Below are positions 5,181 through 5,712 of a DNA stretch of 5,712 bases, in pieces. Origin of the DNA: Gaiellasilicea sp045403015 (GTDB lineage Bacteria; Actinomycetota; Thermoleophilia; Gaiellales; Gaiellaceae); assembly GCA_045403015.1 (NCBI GenBank), contig JAXIPI010000087.1, positions 1-5,712 of the forward strand. Direction: 5' to 3'. How positions within the stretch are numbered: position 1 is the first letter of the stretch; each line of letters begins with the position of its first letter. The notes under the pieces were generated by a model that was not told the DNA's origin, ran no database searches, and worked only from the letters and a program-made list of their open reading frames with translations. Made by a program: the position numbers and the translations under genes.

Positions 5181-5306
5181 TCAAACGTTGAGATCAATGA
5201 ACACAGCGGAATGGTCTGATGCCTGCTGGTTGCCGTTTTCTATCTCCGCATGCGTCTCCCAGGCTGTGGGGCGGTGACTCGGGTGCCCCACAAGCCTTGC
5301 GGCCAC
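5181..5306 (-). pseudogene. C-terminal remnant of an endonuclease/exonuclease/phosphatase-family protein
   Basis: A minus-strand frame ending at TGA 5181-5183 gives 41 residues from a GTG at 5306. It ends in ASDHSAVFIDLNV, preceded by VGHPSHRPTAWETHAEIE. SDH followed by a hydrophobic strand is the C-terminal catalytic-His motif of the EEP (exonuclease III / inositol phosphatase-like) family, whose members are usually 250 residues or more. Only the tail remains; the upstream frame stays open into the EthD-like gene but shows no family motif there. Third-position GC is lower than in neighbouring genes. I infer an old deletion that left the last part of the gene. A functional 41-residue protein is unlikely. 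Identification rests on one short motif. Confidence 0.4.
5261..5297 (-). terminator. Strong 12-bp hairpin downstream of EthD-like gene
   Basis: AGGCTGTGGGGC (5261-5272) pairs with GCCCCACAAGCCT (5285-5297) over 12 base pairs with one bulged A (5293) and a 12-base loop. It begins 26 bases beyond the minus-strand stop at 5324-5326, a normal place for a terminator. No T-run follows on either strand, as is common in GC-rich actinobacteria. It also lies inside the frame of the nuclease-like remnant (its LVGHPSHRPTA part), so the palindrome may be coding sequence. Confidence 0.4.
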
Positions 5307-5323
5307 GCTCTCCTCTTGCCTGG

Positions 5324-5712
5324 CTACTGCTGATAGTGCGGGAGGATCGTGGCGTCCTTGACGTAGGTCAGCGCCGCGGACACGTCGTATGCGTGGATGG
5401 CCGAAGCGAGTGGAGCCAGCGTGTTCGACAGGCTCTCGATCTCACTGCTGCGGAGGAAGCCTGCCCGCTCCTGCGCGTCTGTGAAGCCCAAGATCAGCGA
5501 TGCGTGGAACCGCTGGTCGGCCGGGTTGTCGTGCGCGACGTTCGGGGTGTCCCAGAGCCTCTTGCTCCAGGGCAGGAAGGTCTGGGTTCGCAGTTCCCTC
5601 AGCACGCCGGTGCCTACGAGGGCTGGCACGAGCTCCTTGTTGATGAGCTTCCGGAAGGCGCCGGCACCGACGCCATCCTTCCGCCTGAGGTAGATCAGGG
5701 CTCGGGCGCCCG
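5324..5712 (-). CDS. EthD/Dabb-like dimeric alpha+beta barrel protein, 5' end missing
   Basis: The frame is open from the right edge of the window (first full codon at 5710) to TAG at 5326-5324, about 128 codons. The GTG at 5629 is internal: sensible sequence (ALIYLRRKDG, then FRKLINKELVPAL) precedes it. The pattern is strand ALIYLRR, helix FRKLINKELVPALVG, strand RELRTQTFLPW, a loop with HDNPADQRF, strand HASLILGF, helix DAQERAGFLRSSEIESL and a final strand VSAALTYVK, ending LPHYQQ. This suits the ferredoxin-like fold of EthD and related small-molecule or polyketide-handling proteins. Family assignment is from fold pattern only; no catalytic residue can be named. The opposite-strand frame (5397-5693) is Ser/Arg-rich and is a shadow. 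The remnant at 5181-5306 follows on the same strand. Confidence 0.55.
   Translation of the reverse strand, partial: GARALIYLRRKDGVGAGAFRKLINKELVPALVGTGVLRELRTQTFLPWSKRLWDTPNVAHDNPADQRFHASLILGFTDAQERAGFLRSSEIESLSNTLAPLASAIHAYDVSAALTYVKDATILPHYQQ

Noticed and set aside
5397..5693. 98-residue plus-strand frame opposite the EthD-like gene
   Set aside because: Ser/Arg-rich shadow; the minus strand gives a protein with a normal strand-helix pattern.

Overview
The window is GC-rich throughout, with strong G/C bias at third codon positions and families typical of soil Actinomycetota: a Kelch propeller, an HD-GYP/LuxR fusion, small cupins and an EthD-like protein. The gene content best suits a Thermoleophilia-like (Solirubrobacterales/Gaiellales) actinobacterium, probably from a metagenome. 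This placement is an inference from composition and families; no taxonomic marker gene is present.

Layout: (1) 1-837, the 3' part of a Kelch-repeat beta-propeller gene (+). (2) 838-1155, a short intergenic stretch holding a 44-nt 3' half of a tRNA-Asp-like sequence (981-1024), followed directly by a -10-like TAGACT and an SD-like GGAGG. (3) 1156-2652 (+), a tandem HD/HD-GYP protein with a C-terminal LuxR helix-turn-helix; its conserved N-terminus reads on upstream of the first ATG, where no normal start codon exists. (4) 2750-3127 (+), a small cupin. (5) 3194-4003 (+), an alpha/beta hydrolase. (6) 4065-4427 (-), a second unrelated cupin, convergent with the hydrolase and with its own putative promoter. 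(7) 4540-5180, almost gene-free DNA holding a second tRNA-Asp 3' half (4774-4817), a 13-bp inverted copy of part of it, and short repeats with 10-bp spacing. (8) 5181-5306 (-), what looks like the C-terminal tail of an endonuclease/exonuclease/phosphatase-family protein. (9) 5324-5712 (-), the C-terminal part of an EthD-like dimeric alpha+beta barrel protein running off the window.

How the parts may work together: the HD-GYP/LuxR regulator, first cupin and hydrolase are co-directional and could be a regulator plus its targets, though each has an intergenic gap large enough for its own promoter or processing site. The second cupin is separately transcribed. No pathway can be assigned.

The most unusual signal is the pair of tRNA-Asp 3' halves in direct orientation. 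Both break at the same tRNA nucleotide (position 30, in the anticodon stem) and bracket a 3.75-kb block carrying the regulator, cupins and hydrolase. Tyrosine-recombinase attachment sites often use exactly this part of a tRNA. However, no integrase and no intact tRNA are visible, and the two copies differ at 8 of 44 positions. Old integration scars or a dispersed tRNA-derived repeat are both possible.
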